Both the position numbers and the translations under genes were made by a program. Below the pieces are notes generated by a model. That model searched no databases, was not told the origin of the DNA, and saw only the letters and a list, made by a program, of their open reading frames with translations. A stretch of 64,000 nt of DNA from Bufo bufo (lineage: Eukaryota > Chordata > Amphibia > Anura > Bufonidae). Positions 1 through 10,830 of this stretch are shown piece by piece (within the stretch, counting starts at the first letter, position 1; each line of letters starts with the position of its first letter). Location of the stretch: NCBI RefSeq assembly GCF_905171765.1, contig NC_053392.1, positions 374,641,963 to 374,705,962 on the forward strand. The letters are read 5' to 3'.

Positions 1-51
1 GAAGTGGCTCCCAAAATGTCACTGAAGGGTTTTTCTGCTATAGAGGACACC

Positions 52-1861
52 TTACAGGAAGGTGTCCAGCTCCTCGTCACTGCTGGAGCTGCTGAATCTC
101 ATCAGAGGTTGTTCCTGCCTCTGATGGTAACTCATTGTGGCGTTGGTAGTAGTGCGCCACTGCCCTCTACTGGTGGCTGCAGGGACTTGTTGAGCAGACA
201 ATTTGGAAAATGCGGCGGTCACTCGCCGTAGCCCGGGGTCTCCAGCCGGTATGGAGGGTGACAGGACTTCTGGCTGTAGAGGCTCAGGAAGAGAGGGAGC
301 AGCTGCCTGGGGCTGCTTCCAGGGCAGGAGGTATGGTGGTGCGAGGTAAGGCTGGACCTTAGGGTTAAAGGTCAGGACAGAATTATTTATCTGCCCTACC
401 CTCAGGGCTGGTGGTGGTGACAAATCCGGGATGAGAGGTACAGGTTCAGGTTGGGGCTTCTCTCTAAACTGCAGGCGGCCGTCCGGGGTTTCCTGGAGGC
501 TTCTTACTTTGCCCGCAGAGCCTGGATCCTCCTGTCAGGTCTCTGGGACGACGGCAGGAGTGAGTGGTTTCTCCAACAGGGTGACACCCGCAGCAAACGG
601 TCCCTGGATGGATCTCATGGGAGTATACTCCACCTGGTCTCCCACATAAAGATTGTGCCTGGCCTGGGGCAAGTAGTGTCTCTTAACGGACCGTCGGCCC
701 ACAAAAATCTCGGTCCCGGAGTGGCTGTCTTGTAAGAAACCCACTCCCCATTCCACGGAGAACCACAGAACTGTCCCGGTACGCCTGGTTAGATTGGGGT
801 CCCCTGGCTGGGGATCGTCAATGACCTGCTTCACCCATTCCTCGACCGCTGATTTGTACTCCCAGGCGGTCTGGGCGAAAGCAGTTATTTCATGGGGGAC
901 ATCGGGGTTCAAGCTCCGTAACTTGTCGTAGCTGGGCGGCGGAGTGGAATCACCAGCCGCCTCCGCCGCACCAGTAGGCGACGGACGCGGTGCAGGCCTA
1001 GGCATGGTGGCAGGTGCTCAGTCTCTGGACGCGGTGCAGGAGCGGACACGAACTGGGCCGGGGCCTCAGGGAGCGCGGCAGCTCCTACCTTTAGTTGCGG
1101 CCGGGCAGCCGATTCCAGTGCCTTCTGATTGCCGTCACGGACTTCTGGCGCCATCTGTTTCTCTGGCTCATCCACGGCGTGAGTAGCTGCGTCAGCGGCA
1201 TCCTCTGTGGATACTGGCTTGACGTCAACCTCCCTTCTTATAGGCACGTCTTCTTCCGCGGGGGTGCTTGACTTGGCAGAGGGATCCACGGCCTCCGGGA
1301 ACTCCATCAAGTCCTGGTCTTTTGAAGTAGGAACTGGGATCTCAGCACCGGCATAGTATTGAACATCGAGGGCTCACTTCTCTTCAAGACCTGGGAGACC
1401 TGGATCTCCGGTAAGCGCACCTCGTATACTGGCTCATCACCGAACGCCATCTGGCTCCACCTGGGTTGGGGGAACATCATCTTTACCAACTCTTCAATCC
1501 AACAGACTGCTAGTTCTAAGGGTGTAGCCCAGAGGGAGGAGTCTTTATCCCCTCGGCTCACAATAGAAAGTTCACTGGGGGCAGTCTCTATTTTTCCCGC
1601 TCCCAGGGGGGCGTATTCGACATCTTCGCGCCTTTGAGGGGAAGTCACTAAGTTTTCCCGCTTCTGGGGGGCGTATTCGCTAGTTTCGCGCTCTTGAGGG
1701 GGCGTGGATTCGCAATCTTCGCCATCTTGGAAATCATGGATGAGCTGCTGCGCCATGAGGGAAACATGGCCGATTAACCCTTGCAGTGCCGATGCGCACA
1801 ATGCAGCGTTTTCTGGTCCAGCAATAAAAGTAATAAGATCCATTTTCAACAGTTTTTGCAC
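52..1861 (-). pseudogene. decayed gag-like retroelement ORF with a cold-shock-like domain
   Basis: Four minus-strand blocks read as one broken gene: 1861-1307, 1310-909, 1005-535 and 423-52. The first two joins are frame changes; the last two blocks share a frame and are separated by a single in-frame TGA at about 535. The N-terminal block starts near an ATG followed by MDLITF and contains short Lys/Glu-rich repeats. The third block contains GTVLWFSVEWGVGFL followed by EIFVG and VGDQVEY, in the order and spacing of RNP1, RNP2 and the last strands of a cold-shock (Y-box) domain. The last block is Pro-rich and ends in a serine/acidic tail. It lies directly downstream of a candidate LTR and primer-binding site on the same strand, so a retroelement gag or accessory protein is likely. 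The exact family is not recognised. Cold-shock domains normally bind single-stranded RNA or DNA; a packaging role here is inference. Confidence 0.5.
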
Positions 1862-2065
1862 AATCTTCAGCCCTTATAATACTGTGGAACATGCGATTAA
1901 GTCCGTTTTAGCACACAATTGGATCCGGTTCTGTTGTTAGGGATGGACACACAATTCAATCCGATCCTGTTTGTGACGCTACTTTATGCAATGAGCAGGA
2001 CACTGGTACAGTGGGACAGCTATGCAGTGGGTCAGGATATATGTGTAGTAGTTTGTGATGCCAAT

Positions 2066-2901
2066 TGCAGCTTGTGCAGGTACTGTCGCAGGGCCCTTTA
2101 AGATGCAATAACTCACGTACCAGGTGAGGAATGCCAGAGGGGGATAATGTCTCTGTGTAGTAGATATTGTGTCAATGGTGTCTCCTACCTTGGTACGGCT
2201 GGACTCCTGGATCCTGGCTCACTTGCAATAAAATTGAGTGCGGTCAGTAGGAGTAATACAGGAAGGAATGAGATCCAAACAGGGAATATAATCCAACCTG
2301 TCTTTACTTAGTGATTGGCATCTTTGATCCATACAAGTTACAGCAGTAGTCTTGGGTCCCAGCAGGTATTGGCAATATGTGGCAGGAATCAATATATCTA
2401 TTCTGCTTCTTAACATATGCCTAGTGAATCTGGCAGGTATCTGTCTTCTGCTCCATCTGTATTCTGCTTGATATGGGCCTGACTAGCTGAGGAGGTATTT
2501 GGCTTCTCCTGGTCTTTGGATCTGTACTCACAGGACTGCTCGCAGGGAATGATGATTCTTCCTGGAGATCTGTAGTTCTGGAGATGGCTGCTTGCTTTGT
2601 CAACCAGCTGAGGTGGAAGACTCAGGCTGGGAAGGGTGATCCTTGGCCTCAGCCGAGGCTGGATCCTAGGTTGGGATCCCTGTAGCTGGGAACTCCTACC
2701 AACACAGCCTTCCCCTAGCAGGGGGCTGGTACACACTAACCAACTTCCTTCTCCTCCTCATGAGACAGGACATGGGAACAGCCCACTTCTGCTCACACAG
2801 GGGAGACTAGACTGGAATGGACTATTCCAGGCTAGAGATACTAACTGGCTATGGACTGCTAAACATATCGCTGCCACCTGCTGGTGTACATGGAAATGAC
2901 A
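2066..2901 (-). mobile_element. candidate 5' LTR with primer-binding site
   Basis: Read on the minus strand, the block starts TGTCATTTCC at 2901 and ends in CA at 2066. A two-base spacer and TGGCATCACAAAC (2063-2051) follow, which looks like a primer-binding site. The same TGGCRTCACAAAC string occurs at 29555-29567. The gag-like ORF follows on the same strand, as expected for a 5' LTR. No matching 3' LTR is in the window, so the boundaries are inferred from one end only. Confidence 0.45.
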
Positions 2902-4218
2902 GCTAATACATAATACAGGCCTGGAAAATACATATAATGGAAATGCATTGTTAGATTACACAAGATGACAATACACATGTACACCTGACATGATGTAGCA
3001 GGGGGACAGAAGTTTAGTGACATACTTCAGGATGTTACACAAAGGGTGTATTATAGTGCCGGTTCCTTGTAATTTTTGGCAGCCTTTTCACTTAGTGCAT
3101 AGGCTTTATGAGTGTAGGAGTCCCACTACATGAACAATTGTACCACAATGTGAATGAGGCCCTCCTTTATGTGATATACAGGTTGTATCGGAATGCCTCT
3201 TCCTTTGTGATATTTGGCAGCACTTGCACTTTATATACAAGTAAATATACAGGAAAGAATGTTTCTTAGCAATTTCTCCTCTAAAATTGATTTTATCTTT
3301 GGTTTGGGGCTTATTATTGTCAGTCTGTAAAAGTGGCGTACTACTCGGACAACATCGTTCCCAGCAGGGACCTGGGAGTCCAAGATGCATCCAGACATCC
3401 TCCCCATGCTGTTCCTGAACCATTTCGGTGGTGTTTTCATAAATTTCTGACCTTTTCCTATGAACCAGGCACCCTTCCCTCTTCAGAGCAGGGGGTGCCT
3501 GGTTTAATGCTCGGGTTCTCCCATTGACTTCCATTATACTCGGGTGTCTCAGTAGAGCACCCGAGCATCCCGATGTGTTCGGCCCGAGCCCCTGAGCTCG
3601 ATCAACACTACCTGCTGCTTCTTCTGCTGCTTGTGGTAGAGGACACATAGGGCAGCAGGCATCTGCAGCAAGCTGTGTACACAGTGTTTCTTGGTAATAA
3701 AGTCATTTGTCCCCCTTTTCAGCTAAAGAAAAAGATATCCCCATTTTACTTTGATAGTGAGGGTCCAAATCATCATGCTTCCTGTGAATGACATATCTGT
3801 CAGGCATCCTGGCCAGCATGCCGGCGGATCCAGTTCTTTCCAGTTCCATCCCCCACTGTGATTGGTCATCATGATTGGTGTCATTGTCATCATTACTCTC
3901 CTTCTGCTCCTCCACCACAACTACTCCTCCAGTGGCAGCTCCTCATCCTTCTACTCTTTGAAACTTACTCCATGTGAGTCCCCAAAAGCTACAGGGCGGA
4001 CAGCAAGATGCATAAGCTGTTCTTCTTCTGCCATCCACTGTTGCTTTACTGTGAGCATCTGTTCTAAGATAAATATCAGGGGGATGACATTGTTTATGCT
4101 GAAGTTGTCCCTACCGACAAACTTTGTGGCTTTTATGAAGAGCTTCAGTATGCCACAGGCGTCTCTGATGAGCTGCCACTGCCTGACTTCAAAACAACAC
4201 ATGCTGCATGCTGAGGTG
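2902..4218. other. stretch without recognisable gene
   Basis: AT-rich intergenic sequence. The only assignable part is a hAT right-end fragment at about 3440-3610. ORFs here are short and show no domain. Confidence 0.4.
3440..3610. mobile_element. hAT right-end fragment
   Basis: It contains the GTTCGGCCCGAGC and ATCAACACTA end sequence seen at the right end of the hAT element at 8044-10822. It also contains the CCAGGCACCC/GGGGGTGCCTGG stretch that matches the inverse of 8120-8170. The left end and a target duplication are not visible. Confidence 0.5.
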
Positions 4219-4226
4219 GTCTAGTG

Positions 4227-4285
4227 CAGGGATGGCCAACCTGAGCTTTTACAACAGCTGGAGAGCCGCAGGTTGGCCATACCTG
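4227..4285. mobile_element. 59-bp hAT MITE
   Basis: The termini CAGGGATGGCCAACCTG and, inverted, CAGGTATGGCCAACCTG match at 16 of 17 bases. The element is flanked by a perfect 8-bp duplication GTCTAGTG at 4219-4226 and 4286-4293. The inverted repeats make up more than half of the element. TIR sequence and TSD length are those of hAT transposons. Confidence 0.85.
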
Positions 4286-4293
4286 GTCTAGTG

Positions 4294-4961
4294 CATGACA
4301 AAATCATTCACATTGTACTGATGCTATAGGATCTGCAAAGTGGAATTCCAGCGAGTTGGAGCGTTGCAAATTAAGAGGTGTCACGGCAGGCTGTTCTGCT
4401 GCCAAAAGTTCAAGAGGGAGTTCTTTGCCACATAAGAATGGATGAAATGTGAGGACAGCCTTCTGGACAAGATGCAAGCACCATCTGCAAGTAACTGTAC
4501 TTTTTCAAAAAGCATTACATGACTACACTTATCACATGTGTCATGCAAAGAGACTGTGTTATTTCCCACAAATGGCTGCCACAAAGGAGACTGGTAGAAG
4601 GAAGACACTCTTGTTGCGCTAGCTGGCAGCCACTAATATTTACCTACTGGACCAGGTGATGCTACTGGATGTGCTGAAATAGAGACATGTTGCCTACGTT
4701 TGTATTTAAAATCTAAGAGCTTACTTTAGTCCTGCAGATCTTGCTGAGGAGGAGATGGGAGAAAAACTGCCTGATAGGAGATGGCAGATTAGGCTCTGGC
4801 AGTTTTTGGGAGGTTCTGGTAGTACATTCCCTCTGATCTTTATTGCTGCCAATGGCACTACCCTCCTCCACTGATGTTAGCTCCTCCTCAGCATCCTGAT
4901 CCAGCTCCTAGGTCCTGTCCAACACAGAATCTTCATAGTCCACACCCTGATTTTTTTCAGA
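4294..4961. other. stretch without recognisable gene
   Basis: Single-copy-looking sequence between two mobile elements; no domain, RNA gene or repeat recognised. Confidence 0.4.
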
Positions 4962-4976
4962 CTGTGTTATAATATT

Positions 4977-6412
4977 ACAAAGAAAAAATGTGGGGGGTTG
5001 AGCCCGCACAACCTGCCTGTAGGTGCAGATCACTATGGCGAAATACATATACAAACGGAAAATGCAAATGTGATCCATTTGGCTCCAGGAGAAGTATATG
5101 GTGGGCTCAGCATGCATGTTGGTACTTGCATCCCTGGATCCGATGAAAGCTGTAATGGCACCGGACGGGGTTAAAAGCAGAGTGTACTTGGCTTGCATGC
5201 TGACCTGCATTCCCTGGACTTTATGTGGCTGTCATGGCCCATAAACAGGTAGGAACAAGAGTTAGGGACCACTCAAATGAGACGACCTTGACGCGGTGAG
5301 TGGCTTAATACGCTTTGGCCAAAATGTACACCAATGTCTCATCCAGCATGGAGGGCAGAGTGCTGGATGTAGTGTGCGATCACATTTGCATTTTCCGTTT
5401 GTATATGTATTTCGCCATAGTGATCTGCACCTACAGGCAGGTTGTGCGGGCTCAACCCCCCACATTTTTTCTTTGTAGCATATATTGGAGGCGTGGCGAT
5501 CTCCTTTGAGTCAAGCACACCTGACCAGTCAATCTGTCCTGGAGGCTGGTTTTAAAGTCAGTATAAAACTGAGTCTGCTTATAAAGAACCTACCATTAGC
5601 CATTTGGCTCCAGGAGAAGTATATGGTGGGCTCAGCATGCATGTTGGTACTTGCATCCCTGGATCCGATGAAAGCTGTAATGGCACCGGACGGGGTTAAA
5701 AGCAGAGTGTACTTGGCTTGCATGCTGACCTGCATTCCCTGGACCTTATGTGGCTGTCATGGACCATAAACAGGTAGGAACAAGAGTTAGGGACCACTCA
5801 AATGAGACGACCTTGACACGGTGAGTGGCTTAATACGCTTTGGCCAAAATGTACACCAATGTCTCATCCAGCATGGAGGGCAGAGTGCTGGATGTAGTGT
5901 GCGATCACATTTGCATTTTCCGTTTGTATATGTATTTCGCCATAGTGATCTGCACCTACAGGCAGGTTGTGCGGGCTCAACCCCCCACATTTTTTCTTTG
6001 TAGCATATATTGGAGGCGTGGCGATCTCCTTTGAGTCAAGCACACCTGACCAGTCAATCTGTCCTGGAGGCTGGTTTTAAAGTCAGTATAAAACTGAGTC
6101 TGCTTATAAAGAACCTACCATTAGCCATTTGGCTCCAGGAGAAGTATATGGTGGGCTCAGCATGCATGTTGGTACTTGCATCCCTGGATCCGATGAAAGC
6201 TGTAATGGCACCGGACGGGGTTAAAAGCAGAGTGTACTTGGCTTGCATGCTGACCTGCATTCCCTGGACTTTATGTGGCTGTCATGGCCCATAAACAGGT
6301 AGGAACAAGAGTTAGGGACCACTCAAATGAGACGACCTTGACGCGGTGAGTGGCTTAATACGCTTTGGCCAAAATGTACACCAATGTCTCATCCAGCATG
6401 GAGGGCAGAGTG
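4977..6412. mobile_element. 525-bp tandem array with inverted head, Penelope-like structure
   Basis: A unit of exactly 525 bp is repeated head to tail: 5076-5600, 5601-6125, then a partial third copy from 6126 to 6412. The first 99 bp (4977-5075) are an inverted copy of the part of the unit at about 5381-5481. The block is flanked by the 15-bp direct repeat CTGTGTTATAATATT at 4962-4976 and 6413-6427. Partial tandem copies, an inverted truncated copy and a target duplication of 10-16 bp are typical of Penelope-like elements. No RT or GIY-YIG coding sequence is present, so the class is inference. Copies 1 and 3 agree against copy 2 at three sites (for example GACGCGGTG against GACACGGTG). Confidence 0.55.
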
Positions 6413-6427
6413 CTGTGTTATAATATT

Positions 6428-6898
6428 GTTGTGAGCTCCTTGGTCCCCCCTCCCAATTCCTTGCTCTGTATTTGCCCAAACTGTCACTGTTGTTACCACT
6501 GCTCCTGGTGCCACTATCATCACCAACACAGCTATGCATGGGTTCCCCCACCTCCCCCTGAACCTCCTCCTCATGGCAGTCTGCTGACTACTCTCACACA
6601 ACTCATCAATAAGAAGACTCTCTTGAGTCTTAGAACGTCATTTATGAGTCTTAGAACGTCATTTTTTTATTGCCTCTTCTTAGGAAAAAAGAAGACACCC
6701 TAATATGAGGGGTCAGTGAAGACAGAACTGAAAGTGAAAGGCTTCTCTGGGGTTGTAAGGAGGAGCAGCAGGAGGAATGCTGTGACCTCTGTCGCCAAGG
6801 CACAGTGTCACACTCAGAGGTGACCTTCACAATATCCTGCTGTGACTGAGAGGAGTAGTGAACCAAACAGTCCATAATCTCATCCACTTTGTCCTCAG
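6428..6898. other. stretch without recognisable gene
   Basis: Holds only a short duplicated phrase (GAGTCTTAGAACGTCATTT twice at about 6624-6663). No gene seen. Confidence 0.4.
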
Positions 6899-6901
6899 TA
6901 A

Positions 6902-7173
6902 AGGCTCATGCACACAAGCGTGTGCCACCCATTCTGTGCATTGGGGACCGCAAATTGCAACTTGAATGAATCCATCCGCACCGCAAAAAAATAGAACAAG
7001 TTCCACTTTTTTGCTGTGCAGAGCACTGCACCTTCCAGATCGTGGACCTAGTCAGTTGAATGGATCTACATCTGTTATGCGGTGCCCAAACGGACGGTTC
7101 TCGTATATTGCAGACCCGCTGTTTGCGGGCGGCAATACCGGCACCAGCCAATAACAGCTATTTGCATGAGCCC
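6902..7173. mobile_element. PIF/Harbinger-like foldback MITE
   Basis: The ends AGGCTCATGCACAC and, inverted, GGGCTCATGCAAAT pair with each other. TAA is present on both sides (6899-6901 and 7174-7176). The TWA target duplication and CTCATGCACAC-type termini place it with the other foldback elements in the window. Confidence 0.6.
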
Positions 7174-7176
7174 TAA

Positions 7177-7858
7177 TAATGTTGCACCTTTTGGAAGCCA
7201 GGGAGAAATGTGGCCTATTACTACTGGCCGGATGGCTGGTGTTGCTACCCACATTCTGTTTCTTGAAGAACGCCACATGGGTCTTTCGTTTTGTACTCTT
7301 CTGTTTTCCAGACATTTTACCATGAGGCCTATAAATGAAAACTCACGGGTTACCTATAAATGAAAGTCATGGGTTTGGTACACACAGATTATAATTTTCT
7401 GTAATTTAAAACCAGAGGTTCAATTAGTTGTCCTTCTCCTTCCACAAACACACTGCACAATGCTGTTGGGAATAATGCAGTGTTTGCAGTGAAATTTCTA
7501 TGAATTATGTATGTGTTTAATAACACTGGTTTAAAAATTGAACTTCTGTAATATAAAACACATGGTAGAATGCAATAATGCATCCACCTATGCAGTGTTG
7601 GTGATGAAATTTCTATGTAATGCTGTAAAATATTTTTGCTATAATACAACGCATTCAATAACACAGCAGCGGCTCCCTTTGCAGCAGAATGCTATTGGGA
7701 TGAATTGCTGGCAGTAAGCCTATGTAGACAATTGAGGTTTAGGAAAAAATAATCTGTCTCATATAAAAAAAATATATATATATTGCAGGGGGTTGGTTTT
7801 ATAATGTACTTAGCCTAACCTGTAGGCTAAAATACACTAAGCAGCTTTAAGCACAATT
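7177..7858. other. stretch without recognisable gene
   Basis: AT-rich sequence with loosely repeated phrases around 7470-7660 (CAGTG..GATGAAATTTCTATG). No coding domain. Confidence 0.35.
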
Positions 7859-8031
7859 GGGGTCATTTATCAAACTGGTGTAAATTAGACCTGGCTCTGT
7901 TGCCCATAGCTACCAATCAGATTCTACCTTTCATTTTTGACAGCTCCTTTGGGAAATGATAGGTGGAATCTGATTGGTTGCTATGAGCAAATAAGCCAGT
8001 TCTACTTTACACCAGTTTGATAAATGACCCC
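7859..8031. mobile_element. 173-bp foldback MITE
   Basis: GGGGTCATTTATCAAACTGG at the left and its inverse at the right form an inverted repeat of about 26 bp with a short loop; the interior (CCAATCAGATTC / GAATCTGATTGG) pairs as well. The superfamily is not certain because no clear target duplication is seen. Confidence 0.7.
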
Positions 8032-8277
8032 AAATGTGCCCAGTAGTGTTGAGCGAACACCAAAGTGCTCGTGTAGAACACTTCGCGATGCTCGGGTGTT
8101 CTACAGAGCACTCGAACACAATGGAAGTTAATGGGAGAACCCCATGCACCCCCTGCTCTGAAAAGGGGAGGGTGTCGGGACTCTAGTTCGGCTTAGGAGT
8201 CCCTGCTCTTACAACATATATAGCTATATCCATATATGGAGTCAGTGCTTGGGGACACCCCAATGTATTTAAATCTT

Positions 8278-8545
8278 CTTTCTGAAAAGTTTTTGCCAGG
8301 ATTCAAACTCCCAATCTTGTACATTAGAGGCAAGGAGCTTATCCACTCAGCTATAAAGCTGAATGCTAAACTGTGTCAGAAAAACCTCATAGTAGTTTCT
8401 GATTTAGTGAGTATTCCTATTCAGCAGAAGACTTATTTTATATTTCTGTACAGCTTAACATGTAGCTGTATAGTGTAGTGGTTAATGTCCTTGCCTCTAA
8501 TGTACAAGCTTGAAAGTTTGAATCCCGGCAGAAACATTTCAGAAA
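8278..8545. repeat. left inverted arm with two tRNA-like sequences
   Basis: It is the inverse of 10441-10708. It contains a minus-strand tRNA-like stretch (about 8362-8292: TAGCTGAGTGGATAAG A-box-like, GAGTTTGAATCCTGG B-box-like). It also contains a plus-strand one (about 8466-8531: TAGTGTAGTGGTTAATG and AGTTTGAATCCCGG). The two diverge outward from a shared spacer. Confidence 0.7.
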
Positions 8546-8622
8546 TCGAGATAAATGTAAATATTTTATATATTTTTTTAGTAATTGTAAAAAATGTATG
8601 GCACAAAATAAATGTGTAATTA

Positions 8623-8624
<2 letters not shown>

Positions 8625-8670
<46 letters not shown>
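8625..8670. repeat. (TA)n microsatellite
   Basis: Uninterrupted TA run, followed by a short CA run; it is the insertion site of the Tc1 remnant. Confidence 0.95.
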
Positions 8671-8678
<8 letters not shown>

Positions 8679-8680
<2 letters not shown>

Positions 8681-9612
8681 GTACAGACCAAAAGTTTGGA
8701 CACACCTTCTCATTCAAAGAGTTTTCTTTATTTTCATGACTATGAAAATTGCAGATTCACACTGAAGGCATCAAAACTATGAATTAACACATGTGGAATT
8801 ATATACATAACAAACAAGTGTGAAACAACTGAAAATATGTCATATTCTAGGTTCTTCAAATTAGCCACCTTTTGCTTTGATTACTGCTTTGCACACTCTT
8901 GGCATTCTCTTGATGAGCTTCAAGAGGTAGTCCCCTTAAATGGTTTTCACTTCACAGGTGTGCCCTGTCAGATTTAATAAGTGGGATTTCTTGCCTTATA
9001 AATGGGGTTGGGACCATCAGTTGCGTTGAGAAGTCAGGTGGATAAACAGCTGATAGTCCTACTGAATAGACTGTTAGAATTTGTATTATGGCAAGAAAAA
9101 AGCAGCTAAGTAAAGAAAAACGAGTGGCCATCAATACTTTAAGAAATGAAGGTCAGTCAGTCAGCCGAAAAATTGGGAAAACTTTGAAAGTAAGGGCTAT
9201 TTGACCATGAAGGAGAGTGATGGGGTGCTGTGCCAGATGACCTGGCTTCCACAGTCACCGGACCTGAACCCAATCGAGATGGTTTGGGGTGAGCTGGACC
9301 GCAGAATGAAGGCAAAAGGGCCAACAGGTGCTAAGCATCTCTGGGAACTCCTTCAAGACTGTTGGAAGACCATTTCAGGGGACTACCTCTTGAAGCTCAT
9401 CAAGAGAATGCCAAGAGTGTGCAAAGCAGTAATCAAAGCAAAAGGTGGCTACTTTGAAGAACCTAGAATATTACATATTTTCAGTTGTTTCACACTTGTT
9501 TGTTATGTATATAATTCCACATGTGTTAATTCATAGTTTTGATGCCTTCATAGTCATGAAAATAAAGAAAACTCTTTGAATGAGAAGGTGTGTCCAAACT
9601 TTTGGTCTGTAC

Positions 9613-9614
<2 letters not shown>
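8679..9614 (+). mobile_element. internally deleted Tc1-like element
   Basis: The CAGTACAGACC left terminus and GGTCTGTACTG right terminus are inverted. Long subterminal blocks (about 8680-8920 and 9415-9614) also pair inversely. TA-rich sequence flanks both sides, as expected for TA target sites. The length is about 0.94 kb, against about 1.6 kb for an intact Tc1 element, because the centre of the transposase gene is missing. Confidence 0.85.
9089..9536 (+). pseudogene. Tc1 transposase, catalytic centre deleted
   Basis: It begins at ATG 9089 with a Tc1-type N-terminus (MARKKQLSKEKRVAI), the start of the helix-turn-helix DNA-binding region. After about 30 codons it jumps to the C-terminal part, which contains PQSPDLNPIEMVWGELDRR; that block holds the third catalytic residue (Glu). 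The first two catalytic aspartates and the domain around them are absent, so it cannot encode an active enzyme. The deletion is internal while both termini are kept, so the copy could still be moved by a related transposase. Confidence 0.8.
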
Positions 9615-9649
<35 letters not shown>

Positions 9650-9655
9650 GAATGC

Positions 9656-10305
9656 TGTGGGGATCCGCTCTGGTAGGCAGTGGTAGCGAGTGCAGTATCA
9701 GTATAGAGGCAACACAGACCGGTCTTGGTGTAAAACACGATGCTTTGTTTATTCACACGGTGCATATTTGTGAAAGACGGTGCAGTTCATAGGGAGGGTG
9801 GTCACACACAACAGCAAAATAATAGTTCAAACACAGCAAGTCCCTGCTGCAGGCTACTTGAGGCCTGTTTCAGTCACATAAAGCAAAGTCTATTTAAAGC
9901 CAGGAGTAATGTCACCTTTTTCTCCTTGGTGAAGTAAGTTCATGGGTCCTGCTTCTAGCCACAGGACACGGATCCCTCCTGGCTTCATCTGCGGGTTCCT
10001 GCACACTCCTTTACAGGCCTCAGCACGCAGCCCAGCTCACCTCCACTTCTTACTCTCACAGCCAGAGAACACAGAAGCTCCACATTGCGCACCACACCCT
10101 TGTTGCTGGTCGGGTTTTAACCCTTCCATGCAAAACCTGGGCCGTGGGGAGACGGGCACCCGCCCGCATATCTGCCTGCTCCCAATAAGAGCCGGCCCGG
10201 ATCCGCTGTGTTAACAGCATAACCGCTGCAAAATGCACTTTTCCGGCCAGGACCCCCGGTGGTACGTACCTCCCGTCTACCACCACCCCAGGGTACTCTC
10301 CTACA
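9656..10305 (-). mobile_element. solo LTR of a Ty3/gypsy element related to the 38.5-kb one
   Basis: On the minus strand it starts TGTAGGAGAGTACC and ends CTACCAGAGCGGATCCCCACA less its first base. The LTRs of the Gmr1-like element start TGTAGGAAGG and end CTACCAGAGCGAATCCCCACA less its first base. A 4-bp duplication (ATGC at 9652-9655 and 10306-10309) flanks it. No internal sequence remains. Confidence 0.75.
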
Positions 10306-10335
10306 ATGCATAATATGTGGGAAACTACTACTGAT

Positions 10336-10425
10336 GTTTTTAGCCATAATATATTTACATATATTATAATATATTATATATTCTAAATATATAATAATAT
10401 ATGTAAATATATTATGGCTAAAAAC
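10336..10425. repeat. AT-rich perfect hairpin
   Basis: GTTTTTAGCCATAATATATT pairs with the inverse at 10406-10425; the whole 90 bp folds back on itself. It lies inside the non-autonomous hAT element, to the right of the solo LTR. Confidence 0.8.
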
Positions 10426-10440
10426 CTATATATAAAAAAT

Positions 10441-10708
10441 TCTGAAATGCTTCTGCCGGGATTGGAACTGCCAAGCTTGGACATTAGATGCAAGGATGTT
10501 AACCACTACACTACACAGCAACATGTTAACCTACACAGAAATATGAAATAAGTCTTCTGCTAAATACGAATACTCACTAAATCAGAAACTACTATGAGGT
10601 TTTTCTGAAACAGTTTAGCATTCAGCTTTATAGCTGAGTGGATAAGGTCCTTGCCTCTAATGTACAAGTGGTTGGGAGTTCAAATCCTGGCAGAAACTTT
10701 TCAGAAAT
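10441..10708. repeat. right inverted arm with two tRNA-like sequences
   Basis: Inverse partner of 8278-8545. The minus-strand tRNA-like part is at about 10520-10453 and the plus-strand one at about 10624-10694 (TAGCTGAGTGGATAAGG, GAGTTCAAATCCTGG). Confidence 0.7.
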
Positions 10709-10830
10709 AGATGCTTAGTTACTCTGACTCGAGCATCGAGCTCGAGCACACGTGGTGTTCGGCCGAGCATAGCGATGCTCCAGCCAAACTGGTGTTCGGC
10801 CGAGCATGCTCGCTCAACACTAGTGCCCAG

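Larger units (their letters stand above)
8044..10822. mobile_element. non-autonomous hAT element, split by nested insertions
   Basis: The left end TAGTGTTGAGCGAAC is identical to that of the coding hAT at 30991. The right end reads TAGTGTTGAGCGAGC when inverted. A perfect 8-bp target duplication GTGCCCAG lies at 8036-8043 and 10823-10830. The interior has two inverted arms of about 270 bp carrying tRNA-like sequences. Between the arms sit a TA repeat, an internally deleted Tc1 element (8679-9614) and a solo LTR (9656-10305). No transposase of its own is present. Confidence 0.85.

Noticed and set aside
8278..8545. Functional tRNA genes
   Set aside because: The A- and B-box-like patterns are present, but the arms do not give clean acceptor stems by eye and all four are inside inverted arms of a transposon.
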